Shown: positions 1 to 10,946 of the stretch, in pieces
Layout: each line of letters starts with the position of its first letter
Numbering within the stretch: the stretch's first letter is position 1
Assembly (NCBI GenBank): GCA_951213105.1
Contig: OX578150.1
Location: 24,680,022-24,744,021, forward strand
DNA from: Amaurobius ferox
Lineage: Eukaryota; Arthropoda; Arachnida; Araneae; Amaurobiidae
DNA length: 64,000 nt
Direction: 5' to 3'
Translations under genes and position numbers: made by a program
The notes under the pieces: generated by a model
The model's database searches: none
The model's input: only the letters and a program-made list of their open reading frames with translations
Told to the model about the DNA's origin: nothing

Positions 1-1440
1 AAAATAAAGAATCTCCGAAACTAAGCACAACAATATGCAAACAGATGCTCATCATATTAATGCCCAGATAGGACTTCTACTTCACAAACTATTAAGTTTA
101 ATAGCATTCATAGTGCATTATTTCATCCTGATCTTGTTTAAAGTTACGTGATTGTCACGTTATTCATGGAAAATGCCTCATATTCCTAAGAATTACTAAA
201 TGTTATTATTTCTTTCAAAGATTAATTAATGGAACCTCATTTGATCTAAAATGGTGGATCTATTAGCTTTTCCTGAGAAATTTTCTGCGCATCTCCGTCA
301 TTAGGGAAATATCACATTAAACATTCAATCATTGTCCTATGGTCAATAGTGTGGCGTAGTGGTAGCGTGGGTTTATAGTCCCAGCCAAATAACTCTCGAG
401 TCACTTCAATTCTTTATTTACTTACAGCAATTCGGTAGTATACAAATTAGGTCACAAAGGTACCCAAATCTGAAGTGAGGCGAATAGTCCGCTGAGGTCA
501 CTCTGACGTGTGCAAAGAAATGTCCAAATCAATTTCCCGTGGAAAGTCTATGAGAGGTGAGTCTCTGGCGAGGTTTCAAGATGAACTCTCTCGCAAAGCT
601 TTGGAATGAAGCTGACGTAAGTCCACGATGCGGTGACGTCCTGTCACGGCAAATGCTAGACCCAGGTGGTCTAAATTTTAGACTAGTGGTAGTCTATATG
701 GATCGAGTCCTACAGGGCACTCGATCTTTCTTCCGTTCCCGTACTTAGGTCAGGAACTATCGCAGAAGGCTTCTGCTCAAAAAACAATAGTACAGGGCCT
801 ATGCCCGAGAAGCACTCTCTTTCCAAAAAGACGAGCTCTCTTGTCGAAGATCAGATCTTATCTGCTCTCGAAAACTCTGCTCCGGTCGCCCTCAGAAAAA
901 GGAGCCACCAGGGGACAATTTTCTCTCTATTTTTTTTATTGGATCTTAATATCCGTGATGTCATTTTTCTTGAGTCTCATTTGTCCGGAGACTCGTGCCA
1001 GTAAGTCTAGGGGCACTCCCCTCACGTCTGGAAGCTCAAGTCCACGCAATCACTCAAGGTGGTTCATGCCAGCTTAGCCTTTCTTTTTAACTGTCAATTT
1101 TCTAGACTTGGTGGCGCAGGATTCGCGACGTCCATTGTTCTGGTGACCTCTACCATGTTTCACTTTCAAAGGGTCACAGGTGTGCCCGGTCTGGAATTTC
1201 CAAGCCCCAATTCCATTTTGGGGGGGGGGGGGGGAGATTTAATTACGGTTTCATTTGGTGAATTAATTTAATTCGGCACAATAGCAACACCTTTTTTATA
1301 GCTAACCTCTGGCACTTGCCTTTGCGAAGGAGGGAAATATGACGTGGGAAGTTTTAATAGCATGATATCGATAATACAACAGGAAGACTAAACACAATTA
1401 ACTTTCAGTTGTGGTTTTAATGGAAAGAATGATTTTAATA
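1..1440. other. Non-coding stretch, no gene recognised
   Basis: No protein family is recognisable on either strand. From about 300 to 1300 the base composition is less AT-rich than the flanks. A tRNA-like A-box word (TGGCGTAGTGG) lies near 351, followed by GGTTTATAGTCC, which loosely resembles a B box but with too little spacing and no acceptor stem. A run of 15 G lies at 1220-1234. The block could be a worn LTR or SINE, but I found no second copy here and no clear ends. Confidence 0.4.
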
Positions 1441-1640
1441 GGAAAATACTTTGAAACGTATCACTTTAATCACATCAAATGTAGCAAGTTTTTCAAAAAT
1501 ACATATATATTTAAAAAATTACTTAAAATAAATATGTGATTAAATATTTCTTTAAAATACATTTTAAACAGGGGAGGCTTAGCTATTTAGCATCTATGGA
1601 CGCTACGCCACTGCCACAGTAACTTTTTCCTGTCTAATCT
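1441..1640. repeat. Direct repeat, copy 1 (partner 2611-2812)
   Basis: About 200 bp beginning near TACTTTGAAACGTATCAC is repeated almost exactly at 2611-2812. Both copies share the CATATATATTTAAAAAATT tract and the GGACGCTACGCCACTGCC block. The copies flank the 117-bp tandem array on both sides, so the whole interval probably arose by duplication within a decayed transposon. Confidence 0.85.
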
Positions 1641-1753
1641 AGCGATTGGCTCAATGGGGTTTTTCCCAGTGAAAGTAGTCAGTAAGAGTACAGTTTTATT
1701 ATTTTTACGGACTAAATTACATATTTCAATCCCACCACAGTCTGCAATATATT

Positions 1754-2338
1754 CACACTTTTACTTCTTAGATTTGTTTATAATTCTTCATCTGTAGAAA
1801 CCTTATGACTGGGGATTCTGTTTCTATGTACTGTACCTAAGCATACACCCCCACCATCTGCTAAGCATTTCACACTTTTACTTCTTAGATTTGTTTATAA
1901 TTCTTCATCTGTAGAAACCTTATGACTGGGGATTCTGTTTCTACGTACTGTACCTAAGCATACACCTCCATCATCTGCTAAGCATTTCACACTTTTACTT
2001 CTTAGATTTGTTTATAATTCTTCATCTGTAGAAACCTTATGACTGGGGATTCTGTTTCTACGTACTGTACCTAAGCATACACCCCCATCATCTACTAAAT
2101 ATTTCACACTTTTACTTCTTAGATTTGTTTATAATTCTTCATCTGTAGAAACCTTATGACTGGGGATTCTGTTTCTACGTACTGTACTTAAGCATACACC
2201 CCCATCATCTACTAAGCATTTCACACTTTTACTTCTTAGATTTGTTTATAATTCTTCATCTGTAGAAACCTTATGACTGGGGATTCTGTTTCTACGTACT
2301 GTACTTAAGCATACACCCCCATCATCTGCTAAGCATTT
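1754..2338 (-). repeat. Five-copy 117-bp tandem repeat of transposase coding sequence
   Basis: The word CACACTTTTACTTCTTAG recurs at 1754, 1871, 1988, 2105 and 2222, an exact 117-bp period, with few substitutions between units. Read on the minus strand, each unit encodes a piece resembling the piggyBac stretch around TVRRNR (seen: CLADDGGVCL, then TVRRNRIPSHKVSTDEEL) followed by a TAA stop. The period is 39 codons, but the stop in each unit means it is not an expansion within a working gene. It is a coding segment of a dead transposase turned into a minisatellite. Confidence 0.9.
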
Positions 2339-2610
2339 CATGATATCAATTGATTTATAAAAGTTGTTGAAATAGTTTGTTTTAATTAGGAAGAATCTCT
2401 CTTGAAAACCGAATGGCATCAAAGTCTGATTCACTTTGAAAACAGTTGATAGGCTGATTGTCTTACCAGAATAGGCTTACCAGAGTAGGTAGAGCTATAC
2501 TTCCAACTTGTGAGCGAATCCATCAAGTCCACATAAGAAGTACAGTTGTATTCCCTTGAGGTTTCTGTGACATATGTGACTTCAGGTGATGTTTGGCCGT
2601 TGCATATAAG

Positions 2611-2812
2611 GAAAAATACTTTGAAACGTATCACTTTAATCACATCAAATGTAGCAAGTTTTTCAAAAATACATATATATTTAAAAAATTACTTAAAAAT
2701 AAATATGTGATTAAATATTTCTTTAAAATATATTTTGAACAGGGAGGCTTAGCTATTTAGCATCTATGGACGCTACGCCACTGCCACAGTAACTTTTTCC
2801 TTTTTCCTGTCA
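2611..2812. repeat. Direct repeat, copy 2 (partner 1441-1640)
   Basis: Second copy of the ~200-bp block at 1441-1640, offset by 1170 bp where I aligned it. It is followed at 2820-2960 by a partial repeat of 2455-2560 (shared words GATTGTCTTACCAGA and AAGTCCACATAAGAAG), so this interval has been duplicated more than once. Confidence 0.8.
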
Positions 2813-3800
2813 AATCTTAGAGAATTGATTGTCTTACCAGAGTAGGCTTACCAGAGTAGGTAGGAAGTAGGTAGTAGGTAGGTAGAGCTATACTTCCAAC
2901 TTGTGGAGCGAATCCATCAAGTCCACATAAGAAGTACAGTTGTATTCTCTTGAGGTTTATCAGCACCCCTCAGCATATATATGTTCATCTATTAAAATAT
3001 ATTCAGCTTTTGGGATAGATGCAAATCTGTTATTTAAATATGTAATTAACACCTGAATTTTGTGTAATTTGTCATGCCCTGGCAGTTTAACATCTGAAAC
3101 TTGAGTAGAATTACCAATGAAATGCAAGACCTACCTTATAGTATCAAATCTGTTTATTGGCGTGGTATCCATAATCACTTGATTACCTAACACTTCATTC
3201 CAATATGAACGTATATTAGGAAGATGATTAATTGATGTCATGACACATTAGTATACATTTTCCCATTTCATTTGCTGTAACAGTGATGGCTTTGTTTTGA
3301 GTTTGCTGCATACTGTATTTATTTGTTTCAAATACGATGTTCTCATACAATTCAGGGGTAACAAAATAATTAAAAAATTGAAATGGCATTTGCAACTCAG
3401 TTACTGTTACTGGCATTGCAGATGTTCCTAGAAATTAAAAATTTTGGAGTATCATGGAAATACTTTTTCTTTTCTATACAAGTTCTATTGTGTGTATTGG
3501 CCTTGTTTCTGCTGCTGTCATGTGTGTAATCAAAGTTGCTGTTTATGTTAGCTGCAGTTTTATGGGGTGTTACCATTGAAGTATTATGTGTTACTGAATC
3601 TAATCACGCTTATTCCTGGCAAGCTAACTATTACAACATTGTCTGAATCTACACCACTTAACTTGAGTCATAGTTATCCCCAGAATCACTTGTTGAGTAC
3701 TGATACCCCCTTTGTGAATCAAATAACAGATCCTCACTTTCTGAATTTTCGACGTCATCTCTGCTCTCAAGTGACAAATTATTTCAGAATTCAACAATTT

Positions 3801-3886
3801 CCTCATGCGTCAAATGTGTTTGGCGCAGCATATCCTTTTTGGATTTTGTGCTACAAAACCCAGTCAATCAACCTCATGCATCAAAT
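3801..3886 (+). mobile_element. 56-bp LINE 3'-tail insertion with 15-bp target duplication
   Basis: CCTCATGCGTCAAAT (3801-3815) and CCTCATGCATCAAAT (3872-3886) flank a 56-bp insert with one mismatch between them. The insert (GGCGCAGCATATCC... TTTTGTGCTACAAAACC) matches the final ~60 bp of the Jockey-like LINE at 17484-17545. This is best explained as an extremely 5'-truncated retrotransposition of that LINE's 3' end, or a SINE sharing its tail. It interrupts the region upstream of the piggyBac pseudogene. Confidence 0.75.
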
Positions 3887-4204
3887 ACTTTTTCTTTACT
3901 CTTCCACCTTTCTTACTCATTCTGAAAAATTAAAATATATATAAATTTCAAATTTTCCAAACTTTAAGTTAGAAGAAAAATATATTATCAAATAATGTGC
4001 AAATTGTGATTCACAAGTATACATAAACTGCTATAAAATGGAAGAAATAAAATTGAAGAATACTATACCAATTGCTATAGATTAAGGTGATATTTAAAAT
4101 GCAACAATATTTTAGTTATGCACACATAAAAGTATGCATTATAATTGAAGAATTAATTTCAATACCTTTGAAATGCTATGTTCAATTTTCAAATTTCCTA
4201 TCCT
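3887..4204. other. AT-rich non-coding gap
   Basis: No gene, repeat copy or motif recognised between the tiny LINE-tail insert and the LINE 5' fragment. Confidence 0.5.
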
Positions 4205-5040
4205 TCGAACCACTCAGGGGTTCACTTCTTCAGTGAGTGTGAGTATTGCAATCCTGAGATACCTTAGCAATCTTTTTCTTATCTCTTTTTTTTTTCTTAT
4301 TTCTTTTGTCTATCTTCCTTTCCTCCTCTTTTTTCCCTCTGTTTGTCTGCCCTGTCCCTAGATACTAGTGCCAAGCCCTTAGTCAACATCACATCTGCTC
4401 TAAGGGCCCTAGTACCACTTTTCGACCTTCGCCGTGAGGTACACCATTCATATCGAGAAATCCTCCATGGATCTTTGATGCTTCAGGTGCACGTTATGGC
4501 ACTCCCTCCATCATCTAACTTTGCGAATGACTCTGGTGGTTACACTTGGCACGTTAAAAAAGTGTGAGGAGACAGAGCCTGGCAGGGCCTTCAATCGCAC
4601 TGAAAGTAATCTATGGTTTTTTCAATTAGTGATTACAGCATGGAGAATTCGAGCATGTCTTTGGTCTGGGATTCTTCAAGCCTTTAAACTCCAACTCCTA
4701 GTTCTCTTGTCCCCTAAGACAGGATCTTCAAATTGGGTAGACAGGGTTGATCAACCTAGTGCTTCTATGTCCTTGAAACATTGGGTTAATCAAAATATTA
4801 TGACCTTAAACACAGCTGATGGACAAGAATTGATGGACAGGATAATCATATAATGAAATCTGAATATCACACAAAGGATTTCAACTGTAGCTAATGTTTT
4901 TGTAATGAGAACAGATGTATCATTTAATAATGTTTTGATTCAAAAAGGGAATACATGGTATTGTTGGGGAAGTTGAAACCATAAAGAAACTCAGGTTAGG
5001 GGATTTGCTAATAAAAGTTATTTCAACAGCAGAAAAAAAA
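4205..5040 (+). mobile_element. 5' fragment of a Jockey-like LINE (5'UTR plus start of ORF1)
   Basis: This stretch aligns by eye with 40455-41425. It shares GTTCACTTCTT at the start, a pyrimidine-rich tract, AACATCACATCTGCTCTA, and TCATATCGAGAAATCC. Near 4905-5030, with one frame change, it encodes the beginning of an RRM-like ORF1 region (seen: GIVGEVETIKKLRLGDLL), characteristic of the ORF1 protein of Jockey/R1-type LINEs. The rest of ORF1 and all of ORF2 are absent. The 41-kb copy also keeps its 5' end and lacks its 3' end. Ordinary LINE truncation removes the 5' end, so the losses here need another cause. Confidence 0.75.
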
Positions 5041-5225
5041 AAGAAACCCTGAAAATTTGGAAAATGTCCGGATTTGCGAGGTTGTATTGTAATAGCAAAA
5101 GGTTGTGAAAATTATCACTACAGTGTACACACTTCTAGTGTTTTAATATTTCTTGCAGAAAATTAGTTTTAGCTGTGTTTCCACTTCCACAGACAAGGGT
5201 GAAAAATTTAATAAACAGGAAACTT

Positions 5226-5290
5226 GTGAAAATATTCCCCTGTGTTTGGGGAATATTTTCACGGGCATTTGGGTGCAAAATCTTGCACCC
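5226..5290. repeat. Two consecutive perfect hairpins
   Basis: GTGAAAATATTCCCC (5226-5240) is followed after a 7-nt loop by its exact reverse complement (5248-5262). Directly after it, GGGTGCAA (5271-5278) and TTGCACCC (5283-5290) form a second perfect stem with a 4-nt loop. No gene is visible next to them. They could be internal structure of a non-autonomous DNA element, but its ends were not found. Confidence 0.7.
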
Positions 5291-5335
5291 TTGCCTTTTT
5301 TGTGGTCTGGCAATACCAGTGCATAAACCCAGCCT

Positions 5336-5430
5336 GGGCCCAAAAAAATTTATAATCGTGTAAGCCTGGCCCAAAGACCATTGACTCTTGGCCTGAAATG
5401 ATTTTTATTCAAATATGTTTAAAGCAGCAT
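5336..5430 (+). repeat. Dispersed repeat copy (inverted partner at 21565-21662)
   Basis: Shared words, in opposite orientation to 21565-21662, are GGCCCAAAGACCATT and TGAAATGATTTTTATTCAAA. The family is unidentified. The copies are moderately diverged and carry no coding sense; a SINE, MITE or LINE 3' tail are all possible. Confidence 0.6.
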
Positions 5431-5769
5431 AGCCAGGCCTGACGTAGCAACTTGCTGCTAATTTAATAAACCAAGACATTTTGTTCCTTTTTTTGCTGAT
5501 TTAGCAGTATTTATACCAAATACGTGTAAAGTAATATTTGAAAATACATGTTATTACAGAAAGTCCTGGATCGAAAACTTCAAAACACAAATGCAAAACA
5601 ACACATAATTTTAAATGAAAAATATGCACATTAAATCAAAATAAATGTGACTAAAATCCACTTTCTTTGCCTTTCTGTTTGCTTAAGTTTTTTATGATGT
5701 CTGTTTTTTTTAAGGCATCTGGCTATACCTTTCTCAATGTAAAGAATAGCTACTCTATTCAATCTTTCT

Positions 5770-6480
5770 TCACTTGTAGTGGAGTCATACTTTGAAAGGC
5801 AGTACAGCAAGGGTTTACCACAGGGTTCAAATTGTGGACTTATCATGTGGTTAATCATGGCGTACACTCTGATATCTGGGTACTATAGGACCCAGGATAA
5901 AAATGAACATTTGGTTTTTGCGGACGACTTTCTATTTGTTGTACATAGTGAAAATCGAACGAATTTGAAAAATGAAATTATTGGTACTACAAATTGTATA
6001 TATAATTGGACACTTGATTACCAATTGGATTTAAGCCTCGAAAAAACACAACTTAAGATAGTACCTTTAAAAACAGACCTAAAAACTTTTTTAAGTAACA
6101 ATTGCAGGAAAATCTTTCAGAAATGCAAAGGAATTGAAGTACTTGGGAATTGTATTGGAACCCTATATGAATTATTCACAGCGCTTGAAATTAATAAAAG
6201 ATAAAGTTTTTGACTTTATCAATAAGATATTTCGTATATCGGAAGCAACATGGGGCTTAAATGGCAGAATTGTAAAAGAAATTTATTTGAGAGCCATAGA
6301 GAAAATGATTCTCTATGGCTGTGAGATATGGTATCATCATAGACATAATAGTAAATTGGTGAGTATATATAGAGGGTGTCTGATGATGATTATTAAATGC
6401 TATAAGACAACGTCTACTGATGCATTAAGGGTGTTGGCAGGTGTCACTCCTATTGAGTACAAAGCAGAAATGTAATAGGT
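5770..6480 (+). pseudogene. R1-like LINE ORF2: reverse transcriptase part
   Basis: The translated sequence shows RT core motifs in order: GLPQGSNCGLIMW near 5810-5850 and FADDF near 5920 (the catalytic DD pair). After a frame change near 6130 come the thumb and following region (seen: YLGIVLEPYMNYSQRLKLI and ILYGCEIWY), typical of R1/I-group LINEs. The upstream part (endonuclease and RT N terminus) is missing, the usual 5' truncation. The reading stops at about 6480, where a microsatellite and the Naiad element begin, and resumes with the RNase H part near 11150. Frameshifts make it a dead copy. Confidence 0.8.
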
Positions 6481-6542
6481 CTTGTATAAAGTAAGTAAAT
6501 GAAAATGAATTTGCTATTTCATGATGTAAATATCTTAATAAA

Positions 6543-6545
<3 letters not shown>

Positions 6546-6574
<29 letters not shown>
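6546..6574. repeat. (TA)n microsatellite at a transposon junction
   Basis: A pure TA run borders the left end of the Naiad element; a similar TA run at about 11121-11140 borders its right end. The split LINE can be read from one side to the other, so the TA tract probably was the insertion target. Confidence 0.8.
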
Positions 6575-6577
<3 letters not shown>

Positions 6578-6747
6578 AAATGTAATAATAAGAATTATGT
6601 AAAAATAAAAAAAATAAAAATACAATTCAAGTAATATTAACATCATAGAAGCAAATTCACGGCCATAATGCCGATAAGAGAAAAGAACAGAACCTTCCCA
6701 AATTCGATGATTAATCAGAATTAAATTAATCTTCAGGTCTGAGTATT
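6573..6747 (-). repeat. Pseudo-LTR, downstream copy
   Basis: Matches 10947-11123 over about 175 bp with a handful of differences, for example CATAGAAGC here against CACCATAGAAGC there. Shared landmarks are GAAATGTAATAATAAG at one end and CTTCAGGTCTGAGTAT at the other. In element orientation this copy lies after the ORF. Confidence 0.85.
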
Positions 6748-7357
6748 TAATTCTAATTAACCCAAACAAATGCCTGTTTCAGATTAAGCAATAGTACATT
6801 ACTATAAATGCTTAAGCTCAGACTACAGGCATCAAAAAATGAAAAAAGGATACATTAAGAAAATTGTATTACCATGCGGCATGAACCATTCCTCTTCTAC
6901 CACGTGTATACACGATCAACCTCAACAACTTAATCTAGAAGCACCGGAATGAACAAGTCGAAATTCTACCAGGGAGGCAGTACGAACGTTCACGGATATA
7001 CTCCCAAACCCGTCCAGTGAGTCTAAGCTGGAGACTGGACAAGCAATTCAGAATACAAATTCCCAAACATGCAGAACTGAATATGAATATGAATCATAGA
7101 TGAAAATTCCTACTAAACAAGTAATTCATAGGAAAACTGGATAATCGAGAATGCCACTATACACCATTATAAGGGCGCACAAAACGTAGTTTCAATACTG
7201 ACAAAAGTTACATTTTTTTGCGAAAATAAAATTCAAAACATTAATGTTAATACATCTTATTTTCCGATTTTTTGATTTTTCTAATGTTTTTTTGACTTAG
7301 TTTATAATTTTTCATTTTTATTTATTTATATAATTAATAAATAATTATATATAACAT

Positions 7358-7399
<42 letters not shown>

Positions 7400-7420
7400 T
7401 TCCTCTCTCTCTCCTGTATG

Positions 7421-10162
7421 TTAGTCACTATAATTGGGAATGTTTTCTAGGATGTTATCGAGTGAAATTTGATACACTGAGTTGATAATTTTAATAACAA
7501 AATTGGGGGGATATGCATTATTAGTCGCTGTACTCAATAATTCCATAAAGTGCGCTAATTTATAATATTCATCACAAATTTTATTGATTCTAAGAGCCTG
7601 GTTTATTATAATATTTCTAAATACAGATATATGCAGACAAGAGTCAAAATGTTGAATTTTTGATGTATTAAATTTAAAATCCTGTCTTTTATCATACAAG
7701 TTTATAACCATATTACAATTTTTTAAATTTAAATCTAAAAAGTTTGCAACATTTGTGTCATTATTACTTGCATTTAATTGTAAATTTTTTGGATAAAAGT
7801 TTAATACTATAGGGATATTATTATTTGGGGATACACATAAAATGTCATCTATATATCTAAACATGTGCATATTATGCAAGCTTGGATTAATGTTTTTTTC
7901 ATAGAAGAATAAATACAGATTAGCTAACAATGATGAGGCACACCCCCCTTGTGGGATACCAACCTGTTGTTTAAAAATAGTACCACCATGTTGAATATAA
8001 TTCTCATAAAGAGTGAAGTTAAGTAATTTTTTAAAAAGAAAATTTGAATATTTTAGGTTGATATTATATTTTTCGAAAATTCCTAAAATAATTCTATACA
8101 GATCATCTATATTAATATTATTAAACAAATCTTTGAAATCAAAGGTATAAATACTACGAATATTAGTAAGAGTTTTCAATTTTTTAACTACTTCAAAACT
8201 GTTTTTTACAATATGACAATTATTTGAGATTTCATCTGACGAGGATACTTCATGTAATATCTTTAATAATAATTTTCCAGCATTAGTAATGTAAGAATTA
8301 TGCCCACTGGTAATGGTTCGAAAAGCAACAGGGGATTTATGAAACTTGGGTACTAAAACAATATATGGAATGTTATTACAACTATTTTTTAGATGGATTT
8401 GCTTATATTTGGCTGATATTCTATTGTATAAGATTTTAAGGTTAGTTTTATGTAAATTATAGATATGATTATTAAGTAAGTGTGACTGAAGGGTATTTTT
8501 ATAATAATATTTACATATAATTGAGTAGTTTCCACTTGCCTTATCGACATATGTAATGACAAAATCATTTTGTATTTCTTTAATATCATTTTTAATTGAA
8601 TTAAGTTTATATGAATTATTAATTTTCTGATTATATATATAATGATTTAAGTATTGCTCTATTAAGACTCTCCAAGGTTTAAAGGCTTCTACAGGGATTT
8701 GATATTTATAACTGATTTTATAGATAAATTTATTTAAGTCAAGAAATAAACCTTTACATATTAATTTATGTTTAAATTTAGTAGGTATACGGTACTTAGT
8801 ACCCAGTAACATCAGTGATCTTAGTGCATCATAATTAATAATATTTAGATTTCCCGTTATAACATGCCCATGGTGTTTATCTACGAAGTCTTTGTATTTT
8901 TCTAAATGACAGTGGCAATATGACTCTTTATCCAATTCATAGTTTTGATTAATATCTACTGATTTGGCAATTTGATTATAGTTGAAAATATAACGTCCTA
9001 GCGGTTTATCATATTTATATGCAATTTTAGGATTTACATGTTTGACTGGAAAGTAATTGGAAACCGATTTTAAAAAATTATTTATCTTCAGATTATTTAA
9101 TACAGAATTAGTAAAATTCAAGGTACAATATTCATTTATTTTAGTATTTTGTTTTGATTCGTCATTAAAGTTTAAGTCTGTGACATATAAATAACTATTA
9201 AGATTTTTACTTCTGGTAATGAGCAAATCATAGAATAAATGTTTAAAATGAACGTTATCAAATGCAGTACTTAGAAAAAGGTTATATACCATATTTAATT
9301 GCTGTTTTTTAATTGCGAAAATCCAGTTTTTACATTGTTTCCAATCAAAAGTAATTTTAAAATTTGCATGTTGCTGAAGGATGGCATATTTTAGTTCAGA
9401 TAATGATGGCAATTTTTTATTATATTTACTTGCTCTTTTAGTTCTTTTTGATTTAATTTTATGATTGTTGAAGGAATTATAAATATTATGGTCTTCATTA
9501 GGAGAATTAAAGGACTTTTTAACTATATTATGATGGTTAAATATTTGATTGAGTCCATATGGAAAAATGGTTTTGTGTGCACAAATGAATTCATTTTCAA
9601 GAAACAATCTGTCATAGTAATTTTTTTGAATACACAGAATACTAATTTCAATGTTGTCGAACCCATGTTTAGAAAAATGTTCGTACTCAAATTTTGATTC
9701 ATTAACGGAAATTGCATTATTTGAAAAAAATTTTATGTGATTCCTGTGTACGTTAATTCGGAGATGCAGAGGGTTGCTGGTTTGACCTATATATGACATA
9801 TTACATTTTTTACATTCAATTTGGTAGATACAATTATATGTTTTACAGAAGACAAGATTATTGTTACAATTGATCTGATTACTATTAGCAAACGGACAAG
9901 TTTTACATCTATTAGAATTACAAGATTTAAATTTAAGTGTGTTTTTTAGTGATGCATGGCTGTACGATTGAAAGTTATATGAAGTGAACAAAGAATACTG
10001 GTTGGATGTACCGAATGAAGATGGAATAGTCATAGAGGATAAAGGATATTGTTGGTAGCTGGATAACGATCTAGGAGAACCCCAACAAGTTCTCGAATAC
10101 TGAGCTTGGATGTCAGAAAGCATCCAGTTGCCAGTCGCTAATTTTTTATAATAAGACATCAT
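7421..10162 (-). CDS. Naiad-type PLE protein: GIY-YIG endonuclease plus reverse transcriptase
   Basis: This 913-aa frame is unbroken. In Penelope-like elements the protein nicks target DNA and copies its RNA into the site. Visible parts: a Cys-rich N-terminal segment (about residues 81-120, with CNSNRCKTCPF and CKKC); the GIY-YIG endonuclease (about 105-205, with YIGQT near 124-128 and the HRNHI histidines near 139-142); a linker with the CxC motif (YCHCH, Cys416 and Cys418); RT motif A (TFDFKDLF, Asp675); GIPQGG at 735-740; and the catalytic YIDD at 770-773. The first ATG is used; two further bases of context cannot decide between Met1 and Met2. Spider Naiads include selenoprotein forms with in-frame UGA, but this frame has none. 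The intact frame suggests a recent, possibly competent copy. Confidence 0.9.
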   Translation of the reverse strand: MMSYYKKLATGNWMLSDIQAQYSRTCWGSPRSLSSYQQYPLSSMTIPSSFGTSNQYSLFTSYNFQSYSHASLKNTLKFKSCNSNRCKTCPFANSNQINCNNNLVFCKTYNCIYQIECKKCNMSYIGQTSNPLHLRINVHRNHIKFFSNNAISVNESKFEYEHFSKHGFDNIEISILCIQKNYYDRLFLENEFICAHKTIFPYGLNQIFNHHNIVKKSFNSPNEDHNIYNSFNNHKIKSKRTKRASKYNKKLPSLSELKYAILQQHANFKITFDWKQCKNWIFAIKKQQLNMVYNLFLSTAFDNVHFKHLFYDLLITRSKNLNSYLYVTDLNFNDESKQNTKINEYCTLNFTNSVLNNLKINNFLKSVSNYFPVKHVNPKIAYKYDKPLGRYIFNYNQIAKSVDINQNYELDKESYCHCHLEKYKDFVDKHHGHVITGNLNIINYDALRSLMLLGTKYRIPTKFKHKLICKGLFLDLNKFIYKISYKYQIPVEAFKPWRVLIEQYLNHYIYNQKINNSYKLNSIKNDIKEIQNDFVITYVDKASGNYSIICKYYYKNTLQSHLLNNHIYNLHKTNLKILYNRISAKYKQIHLKNSCNNIPYIVLVPKFHKSPVAFRTITSGHNSYITNAGKLLLKILHEVSSSDEISNNCHIVKNSFEVVKKLKTLTNIRSIYTFDFKDLFNNINIDDLYRIILGIFEKYNINLKYSNFLFKKLLNFTLYENYIQHGGTIFKQQVGIPQGGCASSLLANLYLFFYEKNINPSLHNMHMFRYIDDILCVSPNNNIPIVLNFYPKNLQLNASNNDTNVANFLDLNLKNCNMVINLYDKRQDFKFNTSKIQHFDSCLHISVFRNIIINQALRINKICDEYYKLAHFMELLSTATNNAYPPNFVIKIINSVYQISLDNILENIPNYSD

Positions 10163-10946
10163 GTAATAGGGAAAGATAGTAACCTTTATTTCCCCAAAAT
10201 AAAGGCACTTGCATTAAAAAAAGAGACTCTTTAGCCAAGAATGCACCTTAATTCAATTACAAAGGTGGAGACACAATTACAACATATGAAAGGTACCATT
10301 ATTTTTCAAACTAATGGATCATCTAAAACACTTTGAAAATATATAAACTAATGTGTAGACACATTAAAACCCGGATTAAATAAATGCTTAGGAATAAGCA
10401 AAACTAGGATAGATAGTGGAAAAATATACATATACACATTGACTATTCCAGAATAAATTGATTCAAATTAACATCCATCAATACAACATGAAACACAATA
10501 TTTTACTTCAGAACTAATATAATCTAAGAATAATACAACCATTGCTGTAAATACAGAATTCAAATTCTTCCAATAAATATACATTTATTTAATGGTTCAA
10601 CAATTCAGAGATTCAACGTATGAAAGGCTACGTACGATCACAAAGACAATAAGATATTCAATATATGAAAAACTAAGATCGATCACAAAAACAATGGCTA
10701 AGAATAGAATTATTACCTAGGAATTACAATTACCAGACATTTTAAAATGATAAGATAAGGGATAATGAGATAAAAATGAAGTTAAAATTTGACACCAATT
10801 CAGCGCAAATGCAGCTAACTTTAGTGTAATTCAGTTCTAACTAATTAAAAATGAATGTTACCACAGAAACTCGTAAACAACTAGACAGAAAATAAGAAAC
10901 CAATATACAATACGCGCATAATGCAGCAGACAAGTATATGGATAAA

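Larger units (their letters stand above)
1754..3800 (-). pseudogene. Decayed piggyBac-type (PGBD-like) transposase
   Basis: Three pieces in minus-strand order identify the family. Near 3760-3660 is an acidic, Ser/Asp-rich segment like piggyBac N termini. At 3416-3228 is the start of the DDE_Tnp_1_7 domain (seen: PFQFFNYFVTPELYENIV and ETNKYS). At 2434-2246 is the segment before the C-terminal part (seen: TNYFNNFYKSIDIMKCL, then TVRRNR). In working relatives an Asp precedes the Asn of this DN[YF]F motif; here it is Thr, so a catalytic residue appears lost. Frames are broken, the middle is poorly recognisable, and the 117-bp segment is amplified downstream. A tiny LINE-tail insert sits at the N-terminal side (3816-3871). 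Ends were not found. Confidence 0.75.

Noticed and set aside
340..400. tRNA-like sequence with A-box-like TGGCGTAGTGG
   Set aside because: No acceptor stem, no anticodon arm and A/B spacing too short; not callable as tRNA or SINE.
1105..1135. TGGCGCAGGATTCGCGACG as an LTR primer-binding site
   Set aside because: No LTR end in CA before it, no second LTR and no gag or pol after it.
6573..6747. Hammerhead ribozyme in the Naiad pseudo-LTR
   Set aside because: A CTGATTAATCATCGAA string is near but lacks the required CUGANGA core; Naiads are known to lack hammerheads.
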